This document shows positions 1 through 8,260 of a DNA stretch of 64,000 nucleotides, piece after piece. Source of the stretch: CAVZBW01 sp963778465 (GTDB lineage: Bacteria; Actinomycetota; Acidimicrobiia; Acidimicrobiales; RAAP-2); the NCBI GenBank assembly GCA_963778465.1, contig CAVZUK010000003.1, positions 620,001 through 684,000 on the forward strand. Reading direction: 5' to 3'. The stretch's first letter is position 1. Each line of letters starts with the position of its first letter. The notes beneath the pieces are model-generated. The model was not told the DNA's origin, did not search any database, and saw nothing but the letters and a program-made list of their open reading frames with translations. A program made the translations under genes and the position numbers.

Positions 1-458
1 GTGGCAGCGTCATTGTCGCTGTACTCGATCATGCGCGACGCAAGCTGCTCCTCCTTGGTCGTGAAGGGGGCGTGGTCGATCTTGGCCTGTTCGACCAAAG
101 CGGCCAAGATGTCGACCTTCACTATGCTGCCCGTGGCCTGCGTCGTCCCACCGTTGAGCAGCCATGTCGTGTGGTCGGTGATGTCGTAAAGACCCGCCGT
201 CACCGCTCCCCCCCGAGTGTCCAGGTAGGACGACGCTTCGCCGTCGAAGGGATCTGGCCCGAGGCGCAGCGGGCCGACCGATGTAGCTCCAGTTGTCCGC
301 GCGATGAGTCCGGTCGGATGTGGCTGGAGGGGGGTTCCGTCGTGCGGGTCCGAGCGCAGGGCGGCCCCCGCAAGGCTTACGGCGGCGGGAACTCCGCTCA
401 GCGCGATCGCGGCGACGAGGACGATCGTGGTCGCCACACCCCACGCAATCCGTCGCAC
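1..458 (-). CDS. Class A beta-lactamase-like serine hydrolase, C-terminal part beyond window edge
   Basis: Reading the minus strand leftwards from about 458 gives an open frame that runs off the window at base 1. It has a hydrophobic N-terminal segment (about 25 residues of Ile/Val/Ala), then a linker, then TGSIVKVDIL, which fits the SxxK nucleophile motif, and YSDNDAA, which fits the SDN motif of class A beta-lactamases and related penicillin-recognising hydrolases. The order and spacing agree with that fold. It is therefore probably an exported or membrane-anchored hydrolase acting on beta-lactams or cell-wall peptides. The KTG motif would lie outside the window. The start is uncertain: GTG at 458 precedes the hydrophobic segment, but the frame is open up to the stop of the upstream gene at 535, so the two genes are probably co-transcribed. 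Confidence 0.7.
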   Translation of the reverse strand, partial: MRRIAWGVATTIVLVAAIALSGVPAAVSLAGAALRSDPHDGTPLQPHPTGLIARTTGATSVGPLRLGPDPFDGEASSYLDTRGGAVTAGLYDITDHTTWLLNGGTTQATGSIVKVDILAALVEQAKIDHAPFTTKEEQLASRMIEYSDNDAA

Positions 459-534
459 AGCGACGGTGGCGAGCGCCTTGCCGCTGGCCCGGCCGGCTCC
501 ACCCGGGGTGGCCTGCCTGGAGCCCGGAACGACC

Positions 535-1182
535 TCAGATCTGATTCTGCGTATAGCTCGGCTGGCCATAGCGCTCGGCCACGGGATTCCAGAGGGAGAG
601 GAACCCCTTCTTGGTGGCGGACGCCCGCTGGTCATCGCTCTGCGCCGCCCGGAAGCTGGGATCGGACGGGTCATTTGGCACGCACGCCGGCTTCAGCGCT
701 TCGTCATTCGCATAGCCAGCGTACGCCTGATCGGAGGCGACCGATGCGTTCCAAGCTGCGAGGAGACCCGAGACGAGAGCCCTTCCGCCGGGTATGGCCG
801 CGACGTCCAAGGCGTTGAGAGAACCGATTAGGTCGCGACGCTCGGTGGCGGCCGATTCGAAGGTCTTCGCATCCGCGCTGAGATTCTTGCCACCCGCAGA
901 ACAGTTCTCGAGGTCCTTCGAGGCCGCCATGATGGCGCTCCGGGCTCTGGTGCTCTCTGCGAGCAGAAGCGCCAAGTTGTGAGCCTGTCGTTGAGCGGCT
1001 GCGTAGGTGGGGCTCACGAGGGCGTGAACCCCACCTCTGTGAACCTCCGCCGCGGACCGTGCGCCTTGCGCGCCTGCGAGCACCGTCGGTTGCGATAGGC
1101 CCGCAGCGGTGAGGGCTCCACCGGCCGCAAGAGCGACGACGGTGCGCACGAACCAGATCCTCGCTGCGGCCCCCATGAACAC
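535..1182 (-). CDS. Secreted protein of unknown function
   Basis: A 215-residue protein with an N-terminal hydrophobic stretch (residues about 10-35, rich in Ala/Val/Leu) that looks like a signal peptide or signal anchor. The mature part is alanine-rich and probably helical, with Cys near residues 94 and 156 (ENCSAGG, KPACVPN) that could pair once exported. I do not recognise a family. It ends directly before the beta-lactamase-like gene in the same direction, so the two are likely an operon exporting cell-envelope proteins. GC-rich third positions support coding. The ATG at 1182 is followed by a second in-frame ATG two codons later, either of which could serve. Confidence 0.6.
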   Translation of the reverse strand: MFMGAAARIWFVRTVVALAAGGALTAAGLSQPTVLAGAQGARSAAEVHRGGVHALVSPTYAAAQRQAHNLALLLAESTRARSAIMAASKDLENCSAGGKNLSADAKTFESAATERRDLIGSLNALDVAAIPGGRALVSGLLAAWNASVASDQAYAGYANDEALKPACVPNDPSDPSFRAAQSDDQRASATKKGFLSLWNPVAERYGQPSYTQNQI

Positions 1183-1242
1183 CCGAAAATGATAGACCCG
1201 GCCGTTTCCGGTATCCGGGCGCCCCCCAGCGCTCGTTGCGGC

Positions 1243-1857
1243 TTAGCCGAGGGCGCGGCGGTAGCGGACCTCATGGACCAGGGCCCCACCCCGAAGCACC
1301 CGACGTTCGCCACCGTCCCCCGTCCACCCACACGCTTCGTAGAGCGCCCGAGCGGCGATGTTCTGGCGCAGTACCCACAGCATGGCGTCCGTGAACACCG
1401 TAGAGAGGATCCCGACGGCCGCATCGACCAAGCTCGAACCGATTCCGCGCCGCCACACGCCGGGATCGACGTAGAGAGCCCGCAGCTCGCCGGTGGCCGA
1501 TGCGCCATCCTTGTCGCGAGTGGGCCCCACGGCGACGAACCCGGCTCCCCGACTGTCGAGCGATGCCAGGAGCACGACATGCCTCGAGTTCATCCTCCCG
1601 ATGGCGCCCGTCCACGTTGTCAGGTAGTCGGCCACCGAGAGGCTGTCCAGATGCACTGCCGGCAGCAGCCCGCGGTATCCCGCCTGCGACGCTGCGACAT
1701 GGATGGTCGCGATCATATGGGCGTCCCCATCGGCAGCCCGCCGCACGTCAATGACGCCGCTCGTTCGATGCGGCGATGCCTCGGGGTGGGCGCGGCTGGC
1801 AATCGCGGCGGCGGCCTGTTGTGCACCGCTGGCACGGCCGCTCGGGACACTGGCCAT
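1243..1857 (-). CDS. GNAT family N-acetyltransferase
   Basis: A 204-residue protein whose residues about 35-204 match the Gcn5-related N-acetyltransferase fold. IDVRRAADGDAHMI is the usual first strand and helix. GELRALYVDPGVWRRGIGSSL is the acetyl-CoA binding region (beta4, then the R/QxxGxG/A loop, here RRGIGS). LWVLRQNIAARALYEACGW is the C-terminal helix that closes the cofactor site. The acceptor substrate cannot be told from sequence. The first 34 residues are low-complexity and not needed for the fold, so a later start at the GTG just before IDVRR is plausible. It stands alone, upstream of the secreted-protein gene in the same direction. Confidence 0.8.
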   Translation of the reverse strand: MASVPSGRASGAQQAAAAIASRAHPEASPHRTSGVIDVRRAADGDAHMIATIHVAASQAGYRGLLPAVHLDSLSVADYLTTWTGAIGRMNSRHVVLLASLDSRGAGFVAVGPTRDKDGASATGELRALYVDPGVWRRGIGSSLVDAAVGILSTVFTDAMLWVLRQNIAARALYEACGWTGDGGERRVLRGGALVHEVRYRRALG

Positions 1858-2089
1858 TGGGCAGTGATTGTAACCACGGGTCGGGATCCGGAAGAACTAG
1901 GGGGCCGGTCCGCCAGGACCGACGGACCCGGAGAGAGCTAGAGGTTTCCGGAACCCCGCGTTATCCTCGGGGATCGCTGCCCTCGAACTGATGTGGAACG
2001 GCATGTCAAGTGGTCGTGATTAGGTTCTTTTGGGCGCGACGAACCAGAGGTTCGGCGCATGGATGATGCTTTCTGGCAGGCGACGGGGT

Positions 2090-2144
2090 CCCCGACGTCA
2101 AGGTGCAGCGCCCGAAGCGAGGACGAACGACCTTGACGTCGGGG
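2090..2144. repeat. Perfect 15-bp inverted repeat with 25-bp spacer
   Basis: CCCCGACGTCAAGGT at 2090-2104 is matched exactly by its reverse complement ACCTTGACGTCGGGG at 2130-2144. Transcribed RNA would form a strong 15-bp stem with a 25-nt loop. No T-run follows on either side, so it does not look like a simple intrinsic terminator. It lies 293 bp beyond the transposase stop. Confidence 0.85.
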
Positions 2145-2165
2145 AGGCGGCTGCTACGCCTCGGC

Positions 2166-2180
2166 CCCAGGTGACCTGGG
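2166..2180. repeat. Short palindrome CCCAGGT-G-ACCTGGG
   Basis: Seven-base arms with a single central base form a perfect palindrome. It sits between the 15-bp inverted repeat and the imperfect 23-bp repeat, adding to the secondary-structure potential of the DNA downstream of the IS110-type transposase. Confidence 0.75.
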
Positions 2181-2192
2181 CGGGGGACGGAT

Positions 2193-2387
2193 GAGAAATC
2201 GACCATGCGCCGGGAGCAAGTGGGTCGGCGGACCGCCACTCTGATGTACGCGGGTTCTCACCGCAGGTCGGCGATGCGCAGGATGGTGCCCCTCACTAGA
2301 AGCGCGTTCCGGAGCAGTCCGGGTTCGCATAGTTCGAACGGGGATCTTCCCTGCCGCGGCGGTGTCCCGGCGCATGGTGGATTCCTC
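2193..2387. repeat. Imperfect 23-bp inverted repeat pair
   Basis: Bases 2193-2215 and 2365-2387 are inverted copies with 21 of 23 positions paired; the shared core is ACCATGCGCCGGGA. The arms enclose about 149 bp. Both could be parts of a structured RNA from the end of the IS110 element, or remnants of two copies of an older repeat. Confidence 0.7.
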
Positions 2388-2436
2388 GCGCATCTCCCCA
2401 CCGAGGAGAAGGCGAGCAGGAAGGTCTTTGGTCACC

Positions 2437-3540
2437 TCAAGCGGCCATCTCGGCCCAGAGGAACCCGGTGAGCTCTCGGGCGATGGCGGTGACCACGACG
2501 TTGCGCGAGCTCTTGCGCTCGGCCAGACGTCGGAACTTGCCGCAAAGGTGGAGTTGGGCCGCCCAGGCTCGAGTGACGGTGTCGTGGCCGGCGCGCTCCT
2601 GGCGCTTCTTGATGGTCGGGCCGACGGCCGGGCGATGCTGGTAGGACCAGGCGGACTCGACCAGCTGGGTCCTCAGGTGCAGGTTGCCCGATTTGGTGAT
2701 CCGGCCACGCTTGGTGCGCTCACCACTCGAGTACTCAGAGGGGACCAGTCCGCAGAAGCCCATGAGCGAGGTGGCTCGGGGGAAACGCCGCCAGTCACCC
2801 ACCTCGGCCGAGAGGGTCAGGGCGCCGAGCTCGGTGACGCCGCGATACGCGCAGAGTCGAGCAACCGCGGCGGCGAAGGGACCTTGGTCGAGATAGCCCT
2901 TCAGGTCGGACTCCACCGCGGCCAGGTGAGCATCGAGGCCGGCGACCACGGCTCGGTAGTGCGAAAGGGTCTGGGTCAAGGCGGCGTCGTCGAAGTGCAG
3001 CTGGCGAACCCATGCCGCATGTCCCGCCGTCCACTGCACTCCAGCGCGATAGACCTGCCCGTGCCGGAGCAAGAACTTGGAGAGCCGGTGCCGCGACCGG
3101 GTGCGATCGGTCACCAGATCGGCCCTCGTGCGCGCCAGGTCTCGTATCGCCTCTTCGGTGGGGGTCGGTAGGTGCACCGCGGTCAGCTCGCCGGCCCGGT
3201 AGAGGTGCACGAGGCGCCGGGCGTCTCGTGCGTCGGTCTTGACCTTGGCGCCCGGAACGACAGGGATGAGCGACGGGGCGATCACTTGGGTGGCCACGCC
3301 GAGCCGCCCGAGCAGGCGTGCCAGGTCGTAGCCGGTCGGACCGGCTTCGTAGCAGAGGCGGACCCGAGCAGGAGTTCCCAGTCCAGACACGAAACGCCGC
3401 ACGCTCGGCTCGTCGTGGAACCAGCGGTCGACGGTCGGAGTTTGTCGCCCAGGACTGAGCACGGCGGAGGTGATCGAGTCCCGATGGACGTCGAGGCCTA
3501 CCCAGGTGGTCTTCGAGGAGGCAGAATTGGGACTGGACAC
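2437..3540 (-). CDS. IS110-family transposase (DEDD recombinase)
   Basis: A 367-residue transposase of the IS110 family. The N-terminal RuvC-like DEDD domain shows VGLDVHRD (first Asp), CYEAGPTGYDL (Glu) and KTDARDARRL (last Asp pair). The C-terminal Tnp20 domain shows TELGALTLSAEVGDWRRF and MGFCGLVPSEYSSGER, a region that carries the serine implicated in strand exchange. GTG at 3540 is chosen because an AAGGAG ribosome site lies six bases before it; the frame stays open to a GTG at 3573. Length is near the family norm and no damage is visible, so it may be active. It lies 102 bp from the oppositely oriented glycosyltransferase-MurT gene. Confidence 0.9.
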   Translation of the reverse strand: MSSPNSASSKTTWVGLDVHRDSITSAVLSPGRQTPTVDRWFHDEPSVRRFVSGLGTPARVRLCYEAGPTGYDLARLLGRLGVATQVIAPSLIPVVPGAKVKTDARDARRLVHLYRAGELTAVHLPTPTEEAIRDLARTRADLVTDRTRSRHRLSKFLLRHGQVYRAGVQWTAGHAAWVRQLHFDDAALTQTLSHYRAVVAGLDAHLAAVESDLKGYLDQGPFAAAVARLCAYRGVTELGALTLSAEVGDWRRFPRATSLMGFCGLVPSEYSSGERTKRGRITKSGNLHLRTQLVESAWSYQHRPAVGPTIKKRQERAGHDTVTRAWAAQLHLCGKFRRLAERKSSRNVVVTAIARELTGFLWAEMAA

Positions 3541-3642
3541 GGTCGGCTCCTTCCGTATGTTGGCTCGGTCCACGTCATTGTGGGCAACCCACGTATATGC
3601 GGATTCGAGCCGGCCGTTCCATTGTCACTAGAGTCTCGCCCG

Positions 3643-6324
3643 GTGCGCATCGTGCTCAGCCACCTCCGCCTCGCGCAGGCTGGCGGCACGGAGACCTACA
3701 TGGTCACCGTCGCGGAGCAGCTGCAGCGATTGGGCCATCAGCCCGTGATCTATGCCCCGGAGACGGGCCCAATGGCCGATCAGGCGTTGCGGCGCGGCAT
3801 CGAAGTCGTCGACCGTGTACGGCTCCTTCCCGACGAATGCGACGGGGTGCTCGCGCAGGATGCGGCCACCGCCTACGACCTCGCCGATCGGTACCCCGAT
3901 GCCGGGAGGGCGTTCGTTGCGCACTCCAGCGATGTGCTGCTCCAGACCCCGCCGAGCCTTGCTGGCGTGTGCGGCGCGGTCGTGGTGCTCAACGATCGTG
4001 TCAAGCGGTTCGTCGACACGATTCCAGGGGTACCGGAGGTCCTCCGACTACGTCAGCCGATCGATACCGCGCGCTTTGGGAGGACGCCGGGCGTAGAGCC
4101 GCCACACGGTCGCCCGAGGGCGCTGGTGCTGAGCAACTACATGCGCGGCCCGCGTCAGCGAATGATCCAGAGGGCCTGTGCCCAATCCGGGGTCGAGCTC
4201 GTCGAGGCCGGCCTCACGACGACGCCCACGGAGGCGCCCGAGCATGTGATCGCTCGTTGCCACATCGTGATCGCGATCGGCCGCAGTGCGCTCGAGGGCA
4301 TGGCTGGCGGGAGACCGACGTACGTCTACGGCGCCGCCGGCGGGGATGGTTGGGTGACGGCGGCGTCCTATCCAGTCATCGAGGCCGATGGATTTGGTGG
4401 GCGCGGCACCGAGCTCATGGTGACCGAGCAGCGCCTGGCCGAGGACCTGGTCTCGTGGACGGAAGACATGGGTGTCGTCTGCCGGGATCTGGTCGCGCAG
4501 CATCACACCGCCTCTTGGCATGTACGGGATCTCCTCGGCTTGTTGACCCGGCTCAAGGGGTTGGACACGCGCGCTGGAGGACGGCACGAGGAAATGGCCC
4601 GACTGGTGCGCCTCGCCTGGACCGAGCACGAAAGGGCGGCTGCCGGCCGAGCAGAGCTCTTTCACGTGGGCGAGGTCCTGGACCGGGCCCAGGCCCTCGC
4701 AGAGGAACGACGGGCCCGAATCGAGGAGCTCGAGACCGGGCTCGAGCAGAGCAGGGAGAGTCACGCTTCCCTCCCGTGGAAGAGCCCGACCTGGCAGCGC
4801 TACGCCGAGGTCGCCCGAGGTCTCCGGGGAGAGCTGTCACGTCGGGACGACCCGAGCCAAAAGGCCGCTATCGCGGTCGATGCCCTCCTGCACTTCGGCG
4901 CGGTGGGCATACGACGACTCACGGGTCAGCCCCTCTCGTCGCTCGACGGCCCGGGAGTGTTCGAGCTCAAAGTCGCTGCCGTGCGTGCCTTCCGCCTCTC
5001 GCAGCGGGCGAGAGGCGATCGCATCGAGCCTTCGGATCCGGGCACGAGGTTGCTCGGCCTGGAGCCCGCCGCCGTCTCTCGCCTGGGTTCGAGACTCGGC
5101 TCGGGTAGCGTCCTGATCTCGGGCACAAATGGCAAGACGACCACTGCAGCGATGGCCGCCGAGATCTTCGCCCAGGACGGACTGTTACCGGTCCACAACA
5201 AGATCGGCATCAACATGGCGAACGGTGTGGCCACTTCGTTGCTGGCCGCGGCCCGTGTGGCCGGACGGCTGCGGGGTGACATCGGCGTTTTCGAGGTCGA
5301 CGAATTCTGGCTGGAGCGGTTGATCGCCGAGCTGCATCCTCAAGCGGTCGGGTTGGGCAATCTCTTCAGGGACCAGCTCGATCGGTACGGGGAGCTGGAC
5401 GCGGTTGCGGACAGGTGGGAGCGGCTGGTCGCCGGCCTGGCGCCCTCCTGCACGATCGTCGCCTGTGCCGACGATCCTCTGCTCACCTCCCTGGCCGACG
5501 GTCATGCGCGGACCCTCTACTTCGGTTTGGACGACGACACCGTCGGGCGCACGGCAATGCAGCACGCGTCGGACTCGAAGCATTGCCGCAACTGCGGTCG
5601 GCCGTACCTGTACGACAGGATCTGGCTGGCTCACCTGGGCCGCTACTCCTGCCCCAATTGCGGTACCAAGCGCCCGACCCCGTACGTCGCCGCAAGAACC
5701 CTCCGTCGGACCTCCTCTGGAGGGACGCGTTTCACCCTCGCCTGCGGCGACGAGAGAGCCGAGGTCCATCTGGCGCTCCCCGGGCTCTTCAACGTCTACA
5801 ACGCTCTCCATGCGGCCACCCTGGCGGTCGCTATGGGAACGGCGGTGCCCGCAATCGTCGATGGTCTGCAGGCCGTGCGGCCCGTCTTTGGGCGCACGGA
5901 GGTCATAGCCACCGGGCAATTCACGCTCCAGCTCTTCCTCGTCAAGAACCCGGCCGGGGCGAACGCCGTGCTGGAGACCGTGGATGCCTCGACGTCGGGC
6001 CGCCGTGACGTGGTCCTCGGACTTAACGACTCCGTCGTAGACGGCCGGGACGTGTCCTGGATCTGGGACGTCGACTTCGAGGCGCTCGCGCCCGAGGTGC
6101 GACGTGCCATCTGTACCGGCAGCCGGGCCGACGAGCTTGCGCTCCGCCTCAAGTACGCCGGCGTCGACGAAAGCAGCATCCACATAGAGCCGGACGTCGC
6201 GAGGGCCTTGGACGCGGTGCCGGCCCAGGCAGGCATCGTTCCTGCGATCTTCAATTACACGACCATGCTGGAGCTGCGTGAGATCTTGGCTGATCGTCAG
6301 CTGGCGCCACGCTATTGGGCTTGA
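3643..6324 (+). CDS. murT: Glycosyltransferase-MurT fusion: GT-B type domain joined to the lipid II isoglutaminyl synthase ligase subunit
   Basis: One frame of 893 residues. Residues 1 to about 310 resemble a GT-B fold glycosyltransferase of the GT4 kind: RIVLSHLRLAQAGGTETYM at the start and a Gly-rich nucleotide-sugar part further on. About 310-450 is charged and helical, probably coiled coil (EERRARIEELETGLEQ). From about 450 onward it is MurT: Mur-ligase P-loop GTNGKTTT at 494, a four-Cys zinc site at 648/651/670/673 as in known MurT, and the C-terminal DUF1727 region. MurT with GatD amidates the stem-peptide D-glutamate of lipid II using ATP and ammonia. Typical MurT has about 410-450 residues without a glycosyltransferase. 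gatD follows 9 bp later. GTG 3643 starts just before the first beta strand; upstream frame is antisense to the transposase. Confidence 0.85.
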   Translation: MRIVLSHLRLAQAGGTETYMVTVAEQLQRLGHQPVIYAPETGPMADQALRRGIEVVDRVRLLPDECDGVLAQDAATAYDLADRYPDAGRAFVAHSSDVLLQTPPSLAGVCGAVVVLNDRVKRFVDTIPGVPEVLRLRQPIDTARFGRTPGVEPPHGRPRALVLSNYMRGPRQRMIQRACAQSGVELVEAGLTTTPTEAPEHVIARCHIVIAIGRSALEGMAGGRPTYVYGAAGGDGWVTAASYPVIEADGFGGRGTELMVTEQRLAEDLVSWTEDMGVVCRDLVAQHHTASWHVRDLLGLLTRLKGLDTRAGGRHEEMARLVRLAWTEHERAAAGRAELFHVGEVLDRAQALAEERRARIEELETGLEQSRESHASLPWKSPTWQRYAEVARGLRGELSRRDDPSQKAAIAVDALLHFGAVGIRRLTGQPLSSLDGPGVFELKVAAVRAFRLSQRARGDRIEPSDPGTRLLGLEPAAVSRLGSRLGSGSVLISGTNGKTTTAAMAAEIFAQDGLLPVHNKIGINMANGVATSLLAAARVAGRLRGDIGVFEVDEFWLERLIAELHPQAVGLGNLFRDQLDRYGELDAVADRWERLVAGLAPSCTIVACADDPLLTSLADGHARTLYFGLDDDTVGRTAMQHASDSKHCRNCGRPYLYDRIWLAHLGRYSCPNCGTKRPTPYVAARTLRRTSSGGTRFTLACGDERAEVHLALPGLFNVYNALHAATLAVAMGTAVPAIVDGLQAVRPVFGRTEVIATGQFTLQLFLVKNPAGANAVLETVDASTSGRRDVVLGLNDSVVDGRDVSWIWDVDFEALAPEVRRAICTGSRADELALRLKYAGVDESSIHIEPDVARALDAVPAQAGIVPAIFNYTTMLELREILADRQLAPRYWA

Positions 6325-6333
6325 GGCGACCCG

Positions 6334-7062
6334 ATGAGCTGCCTACGTGTCTGCGTCCTCTATCCCGACACCATGAACCTCTACGCCGACCGCGGGAACT
6401 TGATCGTCCTGGGTCAGCGTTGCTCGAGGCGAGGTATCGGCTTCGAGCTCGTGTTGGCAGGCATCGACGACCGAATCGACCCCGACCGTCACGACCTCTA
6501 CTACTTGGGTGGCGGCCAGGACGCCGATCAACGCCGATGTGCCGACGACCTCTTCGACGTCAAACGGGACGCGCTGATGGTCGCCGCAGATCGGGGGGCC
6601 GTCTTTCTCGGAATCTGTGGCGGCTACCAGCTCTTCGGTCGTTCCTATGCCATCGGGAACGAGTCCTTACCGGGCCTCGGCTTGCTCGACGTGCACACCG
6701 TCCGGGAGGCGGGGGACCGGTTGGTCGGAAACGTCACCATAGACGTCCAGGTGCTTCCCGACGAGACGCTCTCCCTCGCGGGGTTCGAAAACCATGCGGG
6801 GCGCACCTTCCTTGGCCCACGAGCCGCTCCGCTAGGCCGAGTGGCGCCCGGTCATGGCAACAACGGCACCGACGGGACCGAGGGAGCGCGCAGGAACAAT
6901 ATCGTCGGCACCTACCTGCATGGCCCGCTACTGCCCAAAAACGTGTGGTTTGCGGACTGGCTGATCGGAAGAGCATTGCAAACCGACGAGCTGGAGCCCT
7001 TACCCGATGGCCTCGAGCAGAGGGTCCATGAGCGGGCGTGCGCGCTGGGTCGGGCTTGGTGA
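6334..7062 (+). CDS. gatD: GatD, glutamine amidotransferase subunit of lipid II isoglutaminyl synthase
   Basis: A 242-residue CobB/CobQ-like class I glutamine amidotransferase. The nucleophile elbow GICGGYQLFG supplies the catalytic Cys at about residue 95, and TYLHGPLLPKN supplies the His at about 196. GatD hydrolyses glutamine and passes ammonia to MurT, which amidates D-Glu of the peptidoglycan precursor at the inner membrane face. The gene begins 9 bp after the MurT fusion ends, as usual for murT-gatD operons in Gram-positive bacteria. Length matches the family. A short stretch near residues 170-185 (GHGNNGTDGTEG) looks like a variable surface loop. Confidence 0.92.
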   Translation: MSCLRVCVLYPDTMNLYADRGNLIVLGQRCSRRGIGFELVLAGIDDRIDPDRHDLYYLGGGQDADQRRCADDLFDVKRDALMVAADRGAVFLGICGGYQLFGRSYAIGNESLPGLGLLDVHTVREAGDRLVGNVTIDVQVLPDETLSLAGFENHAGRTFLGPRAAPLGRVAPGHGNNGTDGTEGARRNNIVGTYLHGPLLPKNVWFADWLIGRALQTDELEPLPDGLEQRVHERACALGRAW

Positions 7063-7195
7063 GCTCATCCGAGAGAGACGGATCGTCGAACCCGCAACGC
7101 GCGGCACCGCTCCGCCATCTCGGCACGTGGGCGCCGCCGGAGCTCGGCGCTCGACGGAGCGGTCTCTTGGCGAGATGGTCGAGACCACCAACTCC

Positions 7196-7273
7196 TGGTC
7201 GGGCTGCCCGGATTTGAACCGGGGACCTCTGCGTCCCGAACGCAGCGCGCTAACCAAACTGCGCCACAGCCCG
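7196..7273 (-). tRNA. tRNA-Pro (anticodon CGG)
   Basis: Read on the minus strand this folds as a full cloverleaf: acceptor stem CGGGCTG/CAGCCCG, anticodon stem CTGCG/CGCAG around loop TTCGGGA with anticodon CGG, and T arm with GGTTCAAATCC. The 3' CCA is encoded (complement at 7196-7198). It decodes CCG, a common proline codon in GC-rich genomes. Confidence 0.95.
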
Positions 7274-7293
7274 TTGATCCTGGGCAAGGGAGC

Positions 7294-8247
7294 TTACCGG
7301 CTGTCGCCGAGTGGCGTCGTCGCGGGAGCCCTGGTCGGCTCGCCGCGCGATCCCTCCGCGAGCACTCCGGTGCCGTTGCCGCTCGCGGGCCGGTGCGACG
7401 ACGAGCGCTGCGCCAGGACCTTGGCGACCCGGCGCCTCTCCATCTCGAAGACCCGCAGGTCCCATCCCCCCGTCGAGATCACCTCGCCCTCCTCGGGGAT
7501 GTGACCGAAGGCGTCGAAGAGGTAGCCACCCAAGGTGACGTACTCGCCCTCGGGAACGTCGATGCCCAACCGGTCCCGCACGTCGTCGGGGCTCGTCCGG
7601 CCGTCGATCAACCACCGGCTGGCGTCGACGCGGACGATCTCGCCCTCGTCCTGATCGAACTCGTCGTTCAAGTCGCCCACGAGCGGCTCGAGGAGGTCCT
7701 TCACCGTGAGCACGCCGGCGATGCCCCCGTACTCGTCGACCACGACCGCGAAGGCCCTGCGCTGCGCCCGCATCTCGGCGAGCGTGTCCAGGATCCCCCT
7801 GGACTCCGGCACGACGTGAGCCGGACGAACCCGACGGGAGATGTCGATCGGGGTGAGGCTCGGCAGCGGCTCCTTGCTGCTCGGGTGCCGGGTGCGGAAC
7901 AGGTCGGTCACGAAGAGGACGCCGACCAGGTCGTCGAGATCGTCGTGCACGACCGGGAAGGAGCTGTGGCCGGACTCCCGGACCGCACGCGCCACGTCCT
8001 CGACGTGGACGGGGATCTTGAGGGTCACGACGTCCAGCCGGGGGGTCATCACCTCCCGGACGTCGCGGTTGCGGAGGTCGGCGAGCGCCTCGATGATCAG
8101 GCGCTCCTGCTCGTCGGCCAGGGTCGCGGCATGGCGACCGTTGGACGATCGGACGTCCCCCTCTTCCTGGCGGCGCCCCAACTGCCACCAGCGTTTGCCC
8201 GATGGTGGGGGCTCCGGTGGAGGGCGGCGCCGCGGTCGGCTGGACAC
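7294..8247 (-). CDS. CorC/HlyC-like CBS-domain protein
   Basis: A 317-residue protein with the CBS pair found in CorC, beginning at REVMTPRLDVVTL (about residue 63), followed by the CorC_HlyC transporter-associated domain (WLIDGRTSPDDVRDRLG, YVTLGGYLFDAFGHIPEEGE). CBS pairs bind adenine nucleotides, and the family is linked to Mg2+/Co2+ efflux and tolerance of membrane damage. The N-terminal DUF21 membrane domain of full-length homologues is missing; a short proline/arginine-rich leader replaces it, so this is the soluble short form. It is the last gene of a minus-strand run with the response regulator and two ArsA ATPases (gaps of 13 and 9 bp). Confidence 0.85.
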   Translation of the reverse strand: MSSRPRRRPPPEPPPSGKRWWQLGRRQEEGDVRSSNGRHAATLADEQERLIIEALADLRNRDVREVMTPRLDVVTLKIPVHVEDVARAVRESGHSSFPVVHDDLDDLVGVLFVTDLFRTRHPSSKEPLPSLTPIDISRRVRPAHVVPESRGILDTLAEMRAQRRAFAVVVDEYGGIAGVLTVKDLLEPLVGDLNDEFDQDEGEIVRVDASRWLIDGRTSPDDVRDRLGIDVPEGEYVTLGGYLFDAFGHIPEEGEVISTGGWDLRVFEMERRRVAKVLAQRSSSHRPASGNGTGVLAEGSRGEPTRAPATTPLGDSR

Positions 8248-8260
8248 TTCGGACCCGAGC

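Larger units (their letters stand above)
1858..2436. other. Non-coding stretch between the acetyltransferase and the IS110 transposase
   Basis: No open frame here has convincing coding character. The stretch contains three inverted-repeat structures, listed separately, and lies directly downstream of the IS110-type transposase gene. It may include one end of the element. I could not place the element boundaries because no second copy or target duplication is visible. Confidence 0.5.

Noticed and set aside
2006..2435. Two overlapping minus-strand frames downstream of the transposase
   Set aside because: They contain inverted copies of the same DNA, show no codon bias and resemble known spurious frames at structured element ends.
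3172..3642. N-terminal extension of the glycosyltransferase-MurT frame to 3172
   Set aside because: These codons are antisense to the IS110 transposase, lack a fold and lie before the first beta strand at GTG 3643.
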